A stretch of 64,000 nucleotides of DNA from Dermatophagoides farinae (taxonomy: Eukaryota > Arthropoda > Arachnida > Sarcoptiformes > Pyroglyphidae). Shown here piece by piece: positions 29,501-42,632 of this stretch. A program made the position numbers and the translations under genes. Within the stretch, counting starts at the first letter, position 1. Each line of letters starts with the position of its first letter. The stretch covers positions 2,609,001 to 2,673,000 of the forward strand of contig NC_134679.1 in NCBI RefSeq assembly GCF_024713945.1. Direction: 5' to 3'. The notes beneath the pieces were generated by a model. That model worked only from the letters and a program-made list of their open reading frames with translations. It ran no database searches and was not told where the DNA came from.

Positions 29501-30628
29501 TGACTAAAGCCAGCTAATCGACATCAAGAGAATGAATAATAACAATAAAAAATGAGAATTAAATCGCCGAATTAATTATGATTGTGCTGATATATTGTTA
29601 AACACACACACATGTACACATTGCTGTTGCTGCATATCTTGCAAAAAAAAACCAACAAAAAGAGGAAAAAAAATGAAAAGAAAATGACGGTGGTGAGGGA
29701 TGTAAAAAACATTGCAATGTTAAAATGAAAACTCGAAATTCTGTTTTCATAATAAGCTTGAATCCGTTGTGTTTGTGTGTGTGTATATGTGAAGATATTA
29801 TTATTGATGAGCCTAAATCACGGTTAAAACAAATGAATGAATGAAAAAAAAGAAAAGAAAATTTTCGTGTACATAGAACCTTGTTTATTGATGGTGATGA
29901 TGATGATTTTTGAAACTGAAAAAAAGTGAGTATACAAAACCAACGCAAAAAAAAAATATTTTGGAACGAAAGCAAAAATTAATCATTTCTAATTTTTTTC
30001 CTTATCTTTATCCCACTTATTGTCGCTTATGGTCATGTTTTTTCTTTCTCTTCTTTATTCTTTAGGTTTGCTATTAGGTTCACCAATTCTTCAGTTCTTC
30101 ATATTTTCTTTTTTTTTACAACCGTCCTAGGTCATCGAATTCCGATTCATCATCAAATTCCAGTCGCGTTTTTTCCAGTCTTCTTCGATTATTCTTCAAC
30201 ACTTTTGAGTTATTCCAATGGATTCACCTTATAGAATTCGAAAACTCACAATAGAAAATAAAGAAAACTTTAATGATGATGATCTTCATCAACTTGATGA
30301 TGCTGAAATCTTTTTTTTTTCTCTCTCTCTCTCATAGATGATGGAACGGAGATAAAATGCCGAATCTTTTCTTTACAAATTTTGTTGAAACAACGACTAA
30401 TACCATCAATGATGATGATGATTGTCATTATTTGTACATACAAAATGGATGATAGAATTTTTTTTTTGCTGTTTGAAATTTTTTTTTCTAATATATAAAT
30501 AATAATAATAATAATATTACATGTACGCTCGATTGCTTTTTCTTATCTCATCATCTTTATATCTATCTATCTATCTATCTATGGAATAAATAATCAATAA
30601 GAAAAAGAAAAGAGAAAATAACAAAAAA

Positions 30629-30655
30629 AAACAATCGATTTTCAATCGATTGTTT
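30629..30655. repeat. Perfect inverted repeat, 12-bp arms, 3-nt loop
   Basis: AAACAATCGATT, then TTC, then AATCGATTGTTT. The arms are perfectly complementary and would form a tight hairpin. No gene is adjacent, so no role is assigned. Confidence 0.8.
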
Positions 30656-33600
30656 ATACGTGTGTTTATATTTTCTATAATTTCACCTTCACATCTTGAT
30701 GTTGTTGTTGTTGTTGTCGATAAAACATATGGATCGATCGAAAAGATGATGATAATGATGATGGTAGAAATTTTTTTTTTTGTTCGCATCATATTACAGT
30801 CCATTTAATTCATGAATTGTTGAACAACCGTTTTTTATTTATTTGTCAATTCAAAACAAAGATAATGAAATTTCTTCATCATAATCATTCAAATCATTGG
30901 TATTGGATTAAATATCAAACAGAATTTTATTTCAGTTTTCAAAAAAAAAAAAATTATTATTTCTGTTGTTGTTTATATCATTGATGGACATCAACGCATC
31001 TACATTCACAAACAAATACATTTATCATCATATAAAATAAAGTTAAATTAATAAATATGCGTGAAAATTTTGTTTTTTCATATTTGGCCGGACACCGGAC
31101 ACACACACACACACACCACACGCATTTCATCATATCAATTTTTGTTTTACAAAATTTGCTTGCCGTCATACACTATGCGAAAACAATCCATAGAGAATAT
31201 GGGTAAAAATTCATTAATCATACATTCGTTTGGTTCATTCAGGCCTTTCGTTCATCATCATCCGTTCTCATTTTTATAGAATAATAATTCATGACTAATA
31301 GTATCGAGCAATGATGATGATGATGATGATGATGATGACGACGAAAACAAAGAATATTGTTGGATGAAAAAATTCTCTAGTCTTAGAATATTTGATCCTT
31401 GATTTTGTACCCTTTTTATGAGGACCAATTTTTTTTTCTCTTCCTTGTTTTGCCGGGGCAACAACAAATCATCATCATCATCATCATTTTTGATGAGGCA
31501 ATCCAATTACTAATTGCACATACACACAATATTGTGTTCGGCTTATAATCATTAGTTTTAATGATTTTCTAGATCTTGTTGAAAAAAAATGAGAAAAAGA
31601 GTTTTATATATGAGGACGTTATATATTGTGTTTAATATTTGGGGTAAAAATATAGCAATTATTTTTTCTCGGTTATTTGGTTGTAAATTAAAAAAAAATC
31701 TTGTTTTATATAACAATGTCACGATCATAAAAACGTAGTAATAATTTAGTAGTTTTTTTTTCATTTCATTATGAATGAATTAATAAATCTCATCTCATCA
31801 TCCATGTATGAATTCGGATTCTCTTTATTTTATATACGGATGGTTCAAGTTTAGTTTTGTTGATGATTAACCTGAAAAAAAACTAATCACACATCATGTT
31901 TTCTATATGGTAATTCAGCTAGTAGCTATTATCATCATCATCATCATAATCATTCAAAATTCTAGATTCTTTGGATCGATTTGTGGCTAAAAAAAATATG
32001 GGAAAATTTTGCTTGATTTCTTTGTGCAAATGGAAATTTTTTTCCCCGTATTACTGATGAACAACAGAATTTCAATTTTATTTATTTAATTCAACAGAAG
32101 CATTTACCGATATGGAATGCGAATTGAATAAATTTTACTACGATACTTTAAGATGATCATCAACAACAACAACAACAAAAAAAATAATAATAAACGGAAA
32201 TTCTTGAAAGTTGTAGAAAGCGATTTTGATCATCATCACTATCATCATCTTGATGATTACTACACTAGTGAATTTATGGAAGAAGAAAAAAAGATTGTAT
32301 CCTATGTCGAATGTAATGATTAGAATAGTAATTTTCTATTTTATAGAATGAGAATAACCAACAACAATCGTTTTTATTCAATGTGTGTGTGTGTATGCGA
32401 ATGTTAACAATATAAACAACATAAACACATATGATGAATCTTGTCGTCCATCAAATATACGCCCCATAATTATCACATACCGAAACATGTTGAGACTGAA
32501 AATTGATTTTCATTCATTTTGAATAAACTGAAACTATTCTAAAGTTCTATTCTTCAATCAATCTAACAGATAATGATGACAAAAAAAACAACGGAAATTT
32601 TGTCATAGGTGAAAATAAATGATTTTCATCAAACACATTTTGATGAAAAAAAACCTTTGGAACCAAAAAAAAAAAAAAAAGAAAAACTCAATTTATCTTA
32701 ATGAAACTTTTCACATTTGTGCATTCTACTATTGGTTCCTGTACGATTTTTGGCACGCACACACTTTCACACACACACAAACACACAGGTTTCTAGTTCC
32801 ATTGATTCTTTTGATTATCATTATTATTGTTATATCATTCAATTCAAAAACAGAATCGAATATATCAGATGTTCATTCGGCATCGGTTTTTGTAAACGAA
32901 AAAAAAAATTCGTTGACTTTATTCATTCGAATTTTGTGGTTAGACAATTGAAATATTTGAATGTAATTTTTTCGATTATAAAAACCAAGATTTATATCAT
33001 TATTTCATTTCTCAGAATTCGGTTTTCGAAATGACAACGATAACTACACAACAACAATCGTTTTATATTTCGATTGCCACATATAAACCATGTTGAGAAT
33101 GTGCGTGTGTGTGTGAGAGAGAGAGAGAGAGAAAACAAAGTTGAATTACATTTTGTACAATGAATGAAAAAAAAATTCATTCAAAATTCTTCATTTTTTT
33201 CCACAAAAGCTCATTTAAAAACATTAAATTTTTTTTTGCTTCGGTTGTTCGTGATTTTCTTTTCTATTTTTATTCATTTCCTCTGATTTTTTTTTCTTCT
33301 TTCCTCTTTATTCACTATCATTTTTTTTAGTGCTTTGAAAATTTAATTTTCATTTTTTTTAAACATTGTTCTGTCTTTGTATACGAATCGGAACAATCAG
33401 ACGAACAATCATCATCGAATGCAATGATTGATGTCGAAACAAAAGAAGAGAATAATGATGATGATGAAATTCTTTTTTTTTCTCTTTTTAATGTCCAAAA
33501 CTTTTATAATTTTTTTTCCTTTGCATTTCCATTCTTTTTTTTTGTTAGTTTGTTTGTTTGTTTTAAGAAAATTTGTTTTTAATTCATAAAAATGGAAAAA

Positions 33601-35331
33601 GAATTTGTTGTTCAAGCTACTAATTTATTTTTTCATCATTGTTATTGTCGTAGTCATTTTGTTGAAATTGTTTTTTTTTTCATGTTATATTCTGGAGAAA
33701 CAGATAGTTCTTGACATTTTGATTTAATGGTGGCCACTTTGAATCATTTATGGAAGGTCGATTTGGGTCCTATTTTTTTTTTTTTTTGCTCATCGATGGT
33801 CGATTTTTTTTGCCATGTTTTCAGAAAAAAATAACGAAAACAAAAATCAACCAATATAACACATAAATTTTTTAAAGGTATGTCTATCTTATCTATCTGT
33901 CGATTTTTTTCCTTTGAAAAGAAAATCCAAGTTGAAAATGAGACAAAAAAAACTAAAAGATTGATTTATCATAGAGAAGCTTATTTTCTTTACTATTTTA
34001 ACGCGTAAATTTTCATTTATGATCATCATCATTTTTTTCCTTTTCTTTTATTTTCATAACCTTCATATTCTACATTACTTACAGACAAGTAAATGAGCCA
34101 CTTATCGCCGTCATCATCATCATCATCACCATCATTTTCGTATATATACTATGGATACAAAATAAAAAGATATCAAAAGAAAAAACAAACGAAAAAAATG
34201 AGAAAATAAAAAATTGAAACTATTTTTCCAACATTGGTGTTTGAACATTGCAAAAGACATCGTTTCTTTGATGATTTTATTTCAATGATGATGATGATGG
34301 TGATAAAAAATGTAAGGAAAAAAAAAAACATAAAATCTCAGTTAACCCAGTTAACGAATCAACAATAACAATGACCATTATTATTAGTCTTTGGGAAACA
34401 AAACAAAAAAATAACGAGACAAACAAATCATCATTTATCTATGTGGTATATAATAAAAAACAAAGTCACATTCGATCAAGGACAATGTCAAATGATGATG
34501 AAGAATAATAACAATATAACATGTAACAATTTGGTATTTTTGATTCTTTGAAATTCTCTGTACTCATTTGAATTCACAGAATAACGAAAAAAAAAAAACA
34601 AATAATATGAAAAGCTTAATATGCAAAATGCAATATAATAAAAAAGATTATTACTATAGTATGATGATGATGATGATGATGCCATTATTAATTTATGTTT
34701 ATGAATATGATGACAATTTATTTACAGTTTATGGTTCATACCAGAGAAAATGATAAAATTGAACATCATCATCATCATCATCATCATGAGATGATGAAGA
34801 TAAAATGACCAGGATTGAAGCCAAATGAAATTGTTTTTTTCTTCACATTATGATCAAAATGTAAAAGATTTTTGTCAACCAATTTCTGGGGTCGATTCCA
34901 TTTGTTTTTTTTTTTTTTTGTTGTTCTGATATTTATTATGTGGATTTTATCCATTTCGATTTTTTTTTTGTTGTGCATCACTTCGTTCTTCATCAATTGT
35001 TTCACTTGATTTTTGCTCGAATGAACACTTTACCATCATCAATGTGTGTGTAAGTGCGAGAAAAATTGAGTTTTAAAAAAACGATTATGAACATATAGAA
35101 ATGAGACAAAACTTTGAGTTACTATAGTTGAGTACCAGTATTTGGGAAACAAAAAATTCTTTGTTTCTGGTCGATGGATCATCATTATCATTACCAGTTC
35201 GATTGATATATGTTGACTGATTCTTATTGACTTGACGAAATGGAACAAAAAAAACCAATGATCAACAATGACAACAACAAAGAATTATGTAATACTATAA
35301 CGGATAAGGAAATAAGTCAAGTTAACCCACA

Positions 35332-35335
<4 letters not shown>

Positions 35336-35365
<30 letters not shown>
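35336..35365. repeat. (CA)n dinucleotide microsatellite
   Basis: About 15 units, followed directly by a GATGAT stretch. Confidence 0.95.
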
Positions 35366-35367
<2 letters not shown>

Positions 35368-38300
35368 ATGATGATACGAATGAATGATTTTTTTTCTTTG
35401 TTTCCTATCATTGTTGTTTATGTTTGACTTGAATTTTTTTTTCATTTCATTCATTCATTCATTTATTGTTTCTAGTTCTATGTGTTGTGCCGTGTGTGTG
35501 TAGATCATCTTTCGCATATGATAGTGAGAATAATTTTTCAAATAATGGAAAAAAAACAAAATTTCACATCACATCACATTGCCACAATTGTTGTTGATGA
35601 TGTAACCGAAAACGATTCTAGAGAAAAAAAAGGAGAGAAAAAGCCCAAGAGAAATGATAATCATCATCATCATCATCGTCATCATCCACATCGTGATCAA
35701 GATGATGGTCGTCATCGTTGTTGTATACTATGATAAATCACAAACGGATGGAACGACAATGATGATGATTCTTTTGCTTTTCTCGTTGGTTTTTTTTTTG
35801 TTTGTGTGGTTGGTGATTTGGACCGATGATGATGTTCTTGTTGCATTTTTTTTACAACAAATCTTGGAACATTGTTTGTGTGTTTGTATGTGGCATAAAA
35901 TGAAATGAAAATTGATTTTAAGGGGAAATAATAATAATAATAATGCCAACACAAACACAACAACAAAAACGAATGATGATGATGATTATTATTATTATTT
36001 GTTGGTCGGTTCAGATTATCATTATTTTATTTTGTTTTGGTAAAGAAATTTTTTCAACATGGTCCAAACCATAAAAAAATAACCAAGAAAAAAAATTGAG
36101 TTCCGAAACTACTTACTTGGTAGGGTTCACAACAACAACAACAACAACAACAACAAAACAACATTTTCATTGTTGTTGAAAATCAAAAAAAAAACGAAAT
36201 GAAATGAATGAATGATACAAACTAATACTACATGACTATAAACTGAAGAATATTTCCGAAACGACAAATAGTCAAATGTGTGTATATATAGCCGAATCTT
36301 TTGAAGCGAAAACTTATTATTTTTTATCATCTCTTTTCTTCTTCTTTTTTTTATATTTTCAAAGATTTTTTTTTCTGGTTAAGAAAAGCTAAACAATGAT
36401 GATTATCATCATCATCATCATGTTTGGAACTTTTCAAACAACAAGAGAAAAAAAACAACAACAACAACAAACAAACTTTAAAGATTATTATTATATATTG
36501 TTTAAGATGGCAAATGTTTGTAATAATAGTTACCGATGTTCAAATGATTTTTTTTGTAGCGGTTGATCTTTGTTTCATTGACTTTTGATTTTTCAAACTG
36601 CGGAAATCATCATTATAATTTTAAAAAAAATTTTGTTTTTTTTTGTGTTACATCCGTTTCAATATCAATTTTTTGTTATCTTTTAAGGAAATTTTTTTTT
36701 TAAATATTGGATTTAAACTAGAAACGTGAGGCTTAACAATCCATGACAAAACAGGCTACACAATCACACACACACACACATATAAACCCGATGATCTTCT
36801 TGGTTTTTTTTTCCCGATGTTATATACAATTTTGGTTATTTTTTTCTCGTTTGTCTTACCATTCATGATTCTATTGGATATTAAATCCTTTGTTTTTTTT
36901 TTTGGTTTTGTTGTTGTCGTTGCTATATTTTTTTTTCATCACACACAAATACGCTTGGTAATGTGATGAAATTGATTTTCAGTTAGCGATGATTCAATTC
37001 TTGTAATGTGTTGGTGTTGTATTCATGGATTTTTTTTTCATTGTATGTATACATAGTGTTGAATACTAATTTGTTTGTATACAAAATAATTTTATTCATT
37101 TTTTATCGTTATGGTTTGTGGTTGTCTGCATCATCGTTTTTGTGGCTATTTTCTATTTACCATGATGATAAACAAAATGGAAAAAAAAACGTTTCGTTCT
37201 TAATTCTAATGGTTATTGTACAAAGACAACAAATTTTTCTTACAACACCATTGAAGATTATTGCACATATATTAGATTTTGGGATCAAAATCAAAAAGTC
37301 AATTCTTGTTATCATCTTCATCAGTTCTTCTTATGTTGACAGACTACAGATGTTTTCAGTGTTATTGCAAGAATAAATACAAAAAACAAATTCTTGTGAT
37401 TATTGTTAACTTTTATTTTTTTTCTATTTTTTTCTATATATATATATACCAATCATTATAATGATGATTTAATCACACATTTGATTTTGTTTTTATTTTT
37501 TCATCGTTTAATGGTTAAAAGAACGTTTCGCTACTTAATTGTTTGAAGTTTGTTATATTCATTACGAATTCTCATTAATTGTCGCCATTTTTTTTGTGTG
37601 TGTGTTCTGACAAATTCAATAAAACAATTTTATTTCGATAACAACTCGTCATGGGTCATCATCATCATTAGAAGAGAAAACAAGTGAAGAAAAAATATAA
37701 TCAAAATCATCAATTATTGGTTTTTGTTGTTTTCAAATAAATTCGATGTTTCGATCGAAGATAATTTATTCTGTACTGTGTGTGTTTGTGTATTCTATAT
37801 GGTTTTTGCTTCAAAAACATTGTTCTATAATTTATATAAATTGAATCGATCAACAATAACAACAATGAAAATGGAATGATGTTGAATGTTCAGAACGAAA
37901 ATCCGAGTCTAAACAACAAAGACAAACAAAGAGAAAAAAAATGGCTAGCTCAAAGTTTCAGTTGAATGAAATAAATGAAACAAAAAAAAATAATTAAGTG
38001 ATCAGCACACAAAGGGGAATCAAACGAATCAAGAGTTTTTCATTTATTTTTGAATCTGCCGTCAATGTCATGGCCAATGTGTCTTCCAATGTGAACAAAA
38101 GTAGTGGTCAACATTGCTAACGCAAATTCTTTTCACTTTTTGAGATTTCAAAGAATTTTCTAACTAAAAAGACAAACTAAATAAAGAATACATCCGAAAA
38201 CAAACTAAAAAAAAAATGAATGGAAAAAAATTAAAACATAATAATAAAAAAAAGGAAGACATTGTCATCAGCCAAAACAACATTCAGAATCTTATTCTTT

Positions 38301-39965
38301 TATAAATGTTGGAGAATGACGATTTTTTTGAAACAATTTCTGACTAGCCTTTTTTCCTTTCTCTCTCTTTCTCTCTTACATTTTACTATACTAATTCATT
38401 TTGACATTTTACGCTATGATGATCATATAACCAAAATGTATGGTGATGTTTCTTTGTATCTTTTTCTTTCATGTCATACTATACATTCAATAGTGAGTTT
38501 CATACAATAGCCATGTGACCAACATAACATAAAACAAAAACCAAACCAAATTCAATGATGACGGTCAGAATGAAGAATAAAACAATGAAAAAAAAAATAC
38601 AATAATGACGATCAACAGAGAAATTCTATGGACATGGACATGGAAAGACTGACCGATTCAAGTACCAATAGTTGTATAGTTGACGTAAAGTTCAATTGTT
38701 TTTTTTTTGTTTCGGTAAGTTCTCGGTAAAAAAATAAAGATATAAATGTTTGTTTGCAGTTATGGTATAAATTCTGGTTGCATCCACAACAGTTGTACAT
38801 TGCATAGGAGTCATGTTGAATAATTTTTTTTTATTTTGTTTTGTTTTACATTCTATTGTAAACATAATAATGAAAAATCTCATAACGAAAAAAAAAGTGG
38901 AAAAAAAGCATCATCATTGGGCACTGTTTTCTTTGTTATTATTCAGAATTCATTCACCAAATTCGACTAACTGCCAATTTTAACAAAATACACACATACA
39001 CACACATTCATACTCGATTCTTTTTTTTCATTCATCTCTTTTTGTTTCTATTTAATTCATTATGTGAAATTCTAATGTTTTTTTTTGTGTCCATTCACAT
39101 ACATTCAAATTCTCTACATATATATGATTTTCATTATCATCATCATCGTTGCTGTTTTTTGTTTTGTTTTGTTTTGTTTTTGTATTTTGTTCAAAGTGAT
39201 CTCATTAATTTCCACTTTCATCGTATTTATTTTATATTGCAAAACAATGGAAACAAACATCGACAATCATGAATGAAAAAAAAGAGAGAAAAAAAACGGA
39301 AAAACAACAAAAAAAAATATAAGTAGAAACCAAACCAAACGATTCTTTCATTCATTCTTTGTTTTCTATTTTTTTTTTTTTTTTTTTGCAAACTTGTAGT
39401 CATCATCAACATTGCTGTAGTCATTGGAAGAATTTATTTGAAAAAAATCCTCATTTTCAAAACTTCAAAGCTTTTTTTTGTTGGTATGAAACAAAAAAAA
39501 ACCCAAAAACATTCATCTTACAATGATGAAACAAAAATCGAATAAAATAGGAATGAAATTCAGCAAAAATAAAAATAAAAAAAGGGGAATAAAAGACGTT
39601 AATCATTATCCAAATAAAAACTAACTTTTTCTGGTTTTCCAAAATAAAACAAAAAACTTTATTATTTCCGTCACTACACACACACACACGCACACACTTA
39701 TGCTAGATCGATGTCACGTTCTGTTTTTTTTAACCATGAAATGATGATTTAGATTCACATATTTTCTATTTGTTTGTTTGTTTTTTGTTGGAATTCTATT
39801 TAAATTTATAAATCTAACAATTGATTTCAATGAACAACAAATGAAAATAAATCTCAAACATCTATGATTTCAATTTCATTTCACCATTGTTTGTTTGAAA
39901 ACAATTTATATATGATACTTTAGATGTAATGAATATGAATTTTGTTGTTGTTGTTGTTGTTTTTT

Positions 39966-39971
39966 TTTATT
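39966..39971 (-). terminator. Candidate poly(A) signal of the BTB/BACK gene
   Basis: AATAAA on the minus strand (TTTATT as given), 80 nt beyond the stop codon of the minus-strand gene ending at 40051. This is the nearest canonical hexamer. Confidence 0.4.
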
Positions 39972-40050
39972 TGAAAAATTTTTCCAATCAAAGAGATATA
40001 TTGTTGATTATTATTATAAATAAAAATATGAATATGAATATTTTAAAAAT

Positions 40051-41693
40051 TTATGCTGCACGTCGAAATGCACCCAAATATGGTTCCATCTGTCGGAAAA
40101 GGTTAAAAGTTTTTGGATTTAAAAACGGTGTTCGTTTCAATTCTTCGCATACACGTTCTTTAGCACGAAGACGATTTTCCAATTCTTCGGCAAGTATTTC
40201 AATAGAAATGAAACCAATTTGATGTAATTCTTTGAGATCATCGATCGTACAACGGAAAAAGTATAATGAATTTGGTAATGAACTTGCATCTTTGATTGTT
40301 TGATGTATTGATTCAGGACAATTTTGTAAAAAATGACGAATAAATCCAATCACTTGAGCTTGAGTAGTGTTAAGACTTTGTAGAAATTGATCAAGAAGTT
40401 CAACATCGTTGATAACTTCATCACAGCTGAATGGTACATGATTACTAAACAATGATGAATGATCGGCAATGAATTTTGACCATTTTAATTTCAATGAATC
40501 GAGTTTGTTTGTATGCCAAAAATGGTACACACGACTAAGGCTATCAATCTTCATTGATTGAATGATTTTCGGTTCAACAATACGTTCAGCAATTTTTTCA
40601 CCCAAAAATTCACGAGCCATTTGCAAGACAAACAATGAAACATTCACATCATCAATCGAATCAAATGCAGCCGTACCGGAATAAAAATAATGAAGAAAAA
40701 TTTTGAATGCTGCTAATAGTTCTTCATTTGGACATTGATTTTTTTGTTTGTTGTTTCCATCAATATCATCATTATCATTATCGTTGTGGATCAATTCATT
40801 AATACTTTGAATCATTATTGGTTCATTTTTGTCAGCTTTTCCACTATCAAGCTTCTTTTGAATCCATGCGGAAAATTCTGGACTACTCGATTCGATTAGG
40901 ATACGATGACCGGGTAATAATGTACCACATACTGAAAACAATAAATCATGGTTGGCTATGTTCAAATACCAGGATTCAAAATTTATTTTTGATTCATTTT
41001 CATCCACATCTCGTTTTTTTGTTCCTATTTTGTTGAAAAAAAATATTTAAATCATAATGGTTTATTGAAAATTTACACTAACCTTGACAACCATTGGTTG
41101 GAGATAATGATCGTGCTTGTGGAACCGATTGTGTTTGCTGTTGTGGAACATATGAATGATATGGATATGCCAAATTGATTGATCGATGTGGTATTTGTGG
41201 ATGATGATGTCGATGGCCAGTCATTCGATATACTTGATTGACTGCAGTTGGCATTGAATTATGTGGAATTTGAAAACGATTCATTTGATGAACTCTTGGC
41301 AAATTCCATTGATGTTGTGATTGATGTTGTTGAGGCGAATCTGTTGCTTGTTGTTGTTGTTGCAAATGGAATGCAATTGACTGTTGTTGTTGTTGTGGTT
41401 GTTGTGAAACAGTGGATTTACTTGTTTCTTCTTCAGTATTTCTGACGATTTCTGCTGGAATAACTGCTGCTTCATTAGGAATAGTTTCATCGAGTACGAT
41501 ATTCTCTGGTGAAATCGTCACATCTTGTGTTAATTCCTCATCCGACGAAATTGTCTCGGGAATGATTGTAGTTTGGCTATCAAGAAAGAATAGAATAAAT
41601 TATTGAACACAATGATAAAATAAAAATAAATTACCCAAAAATTTGAGTCCAACAACATAACGATAAGATTAATAAAATCAATTGAAATTTCAT
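40051..41693 (-). CDS. Secreted Gln-rich protein with BTB and BACK domains (3 exons)
   Basis: Exons on the minus strand are 41693-41635, 41576-41083 and 41024-40051, with two 58-nt GT-AG introns. Phases fit exactly (59, 494 and 974 nt; 508 aa plus TAA). Exon 1 encodes a classic signal peptide, MKFQLILLILSLCCWTQIFG. Residues 21-185 are disordered, Gln/His/Pro-rich (QQPQQQQQ, HRHHHPQ). A tribasic KKR lies at 187-189. A BTB/POZ domain spans about 205-335 (HDLLFSVCGTLLPGHRILIE, then FLHYFYSGTAAFD), and a BACK-like helical region about 345-440 (FWHTNKLDSLKLKWSKFI). BTB/BACK proteins normally act in the cytosol or nucleus as cullin-3 adaptors or scaffolds. An N-terminal signal peptide points instead to the secretory route; the secreted galectin-3-binding protein is a known precedent for BTB/BACK outside the cell. 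Exon 3 has no usable ATG at its start, so joining upstream is required. Substrate and function are unknown. Confidence 0.85.
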
Positions 41694-42552
41694 TTTTTCA
41701 AATTTTGATTTCGATACGAATGATTGATGATGATGATGATCAAATGATGATCACAATCATTGTTTTTATAGTTAAAAAATCGATCGACAAAATGAATCAT
41801 CATGAAGGTTCTAGCTGTTAATGAAAAAACATATAACGTATTGCAATCGAATGTTTTGATCCGATCAAAATGTTGATAGTGATAGACAAAAATCGAAATT
41901 CAGCAAAAAAAATCTAACCAAACATATCCGTTCTTTCAAATATGATCACATTTGTTTTTCGTTTTTTTTTTGTTCGAAACGGAAATTATCATAATTGTCT
42001 ATCTATGCCTGTTATGTTGATATCGAATAGCCGAATGCCAATGAAAATTAGATTTTATTTTCATGTTTAAAATATTAATTTATTATCGCCCATAGACAGA
42101 TATTAGATAATTTTTTTTTTTTTTTTTTGATGAATATAACTAACCGAATGAAGTTTGGACTATCGTCAATTGTAGTTGATATGAAAAATATTTGCCATTG
42201 TTATTGATATTGTTGTTGTTGTTGTTAAACAACAATGAATATAACATGGTAAAACATCCGAACCGAATCTGGAAATGAACGGAATGAAAACAAATTTTTA
42301 AGCAATAATGGCAGTATACTGGTGATCAATCACAGAAAAAAAACGTAAATCGTTTAAACTTCCGTTGTTGTCAGATGGATTTGAAGAGTTAATCCCAGTT
42401 TCAGAATGCCTCAAGGACAAACTGCTGATGCTGCAAATGAGAATTCGGATATGACCGAGGTTCCGGTTTTCGTTGGCTAATTTTCAATTAACCTTTGATT
42501 ATGATTGATTAGCTCCGGTATCATGATGGAAACTTTGTTCAGAATTCAAGTG
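41694..42552. promoter_or_regulatory. Divergent intergenic region between the BTB/BACK and Gly-rich genes
   Basis: About 0.9 kb separates the two divergent genes, each with its own TATA box at its end of the interval. Most of it is AT-rich (T run near 42112-42129, (TTG)n near 42213-42225). The segment 42360-42480 is distinctly less repetitive and is open in more than one frame, including a 24-codon ATG frame at 42406-42480. I read the interval mainly as shared promoter sequence. Confidence 0.5.
41763..41770 (-). promoter_or_regulatory. TATA box of the BTB/BACK gene
   Basis: TATAAAAA on the minus strand, 70 nt upstream of the start codon at 41693. A TCATT initiator-like sequence lies about 25 nt downstream. 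Spacing suits a core promoter with a short 5' UTR. Confidence 0.55.
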
Positions 42553-42560
42553 TATAAAAG
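42553..42560 (+). promoter_or_regulatory. TATA box of the Gly-rich peptide gene
   Basis: TATAAAAG, 80 nt upstream of the ATG at 42633. It implies a transcription start near 42581-42588 and a 5' UTR of about 45-50 nt. Confidence 0.7.
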
Positions 42561-42632
42561 CTAAGAAAATTTTTCGAATAAATTTTCATTTTTTTCCTGA
42601 AAATTTGTAGCTCGTTCAAAGTGAAAAAAAAG

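Larger units (their letters stand above)
29501..39950. other. Gene-poor AT-rich intergenic DNA
   Basis: No gene is supported over about 10 kb. Simple repeats include (TATC)n at 30561-30582, (GAT)n near 31315-31337, (CA)n at 35336-35365 and (CAA)n near 36130-36156. A GC-balanced patch at about 30119-30240 is open in several frames on both strands. A 122-codon open frame at 37008-37376 has no ATG near its start and no usable acceptor, so it is not called. A perfect inverted repeat lies at 30629-30655. Confidence 0.6.

Noticed and set aside
29598-29975. 125-codon minus-strand frame antisense to the 3' flank of the tetraspanin-like gene
   Set aside because: Phe/Ser-rich composition set by A/T and microsatellite runs; no recognisable feature.
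34890-34910. GGGTCGATTCC, similar to a tRNA B box
   Set aside because: No A box, anticodon stem or acceptor stem can be formed around it.
37008-37376. 122-codon hydrophobic plus-strand frame
   Set aside because: Begins just after a TGA with no ATG near the start and no AG acceptor between that stop and the frame, so no gene model is possible.
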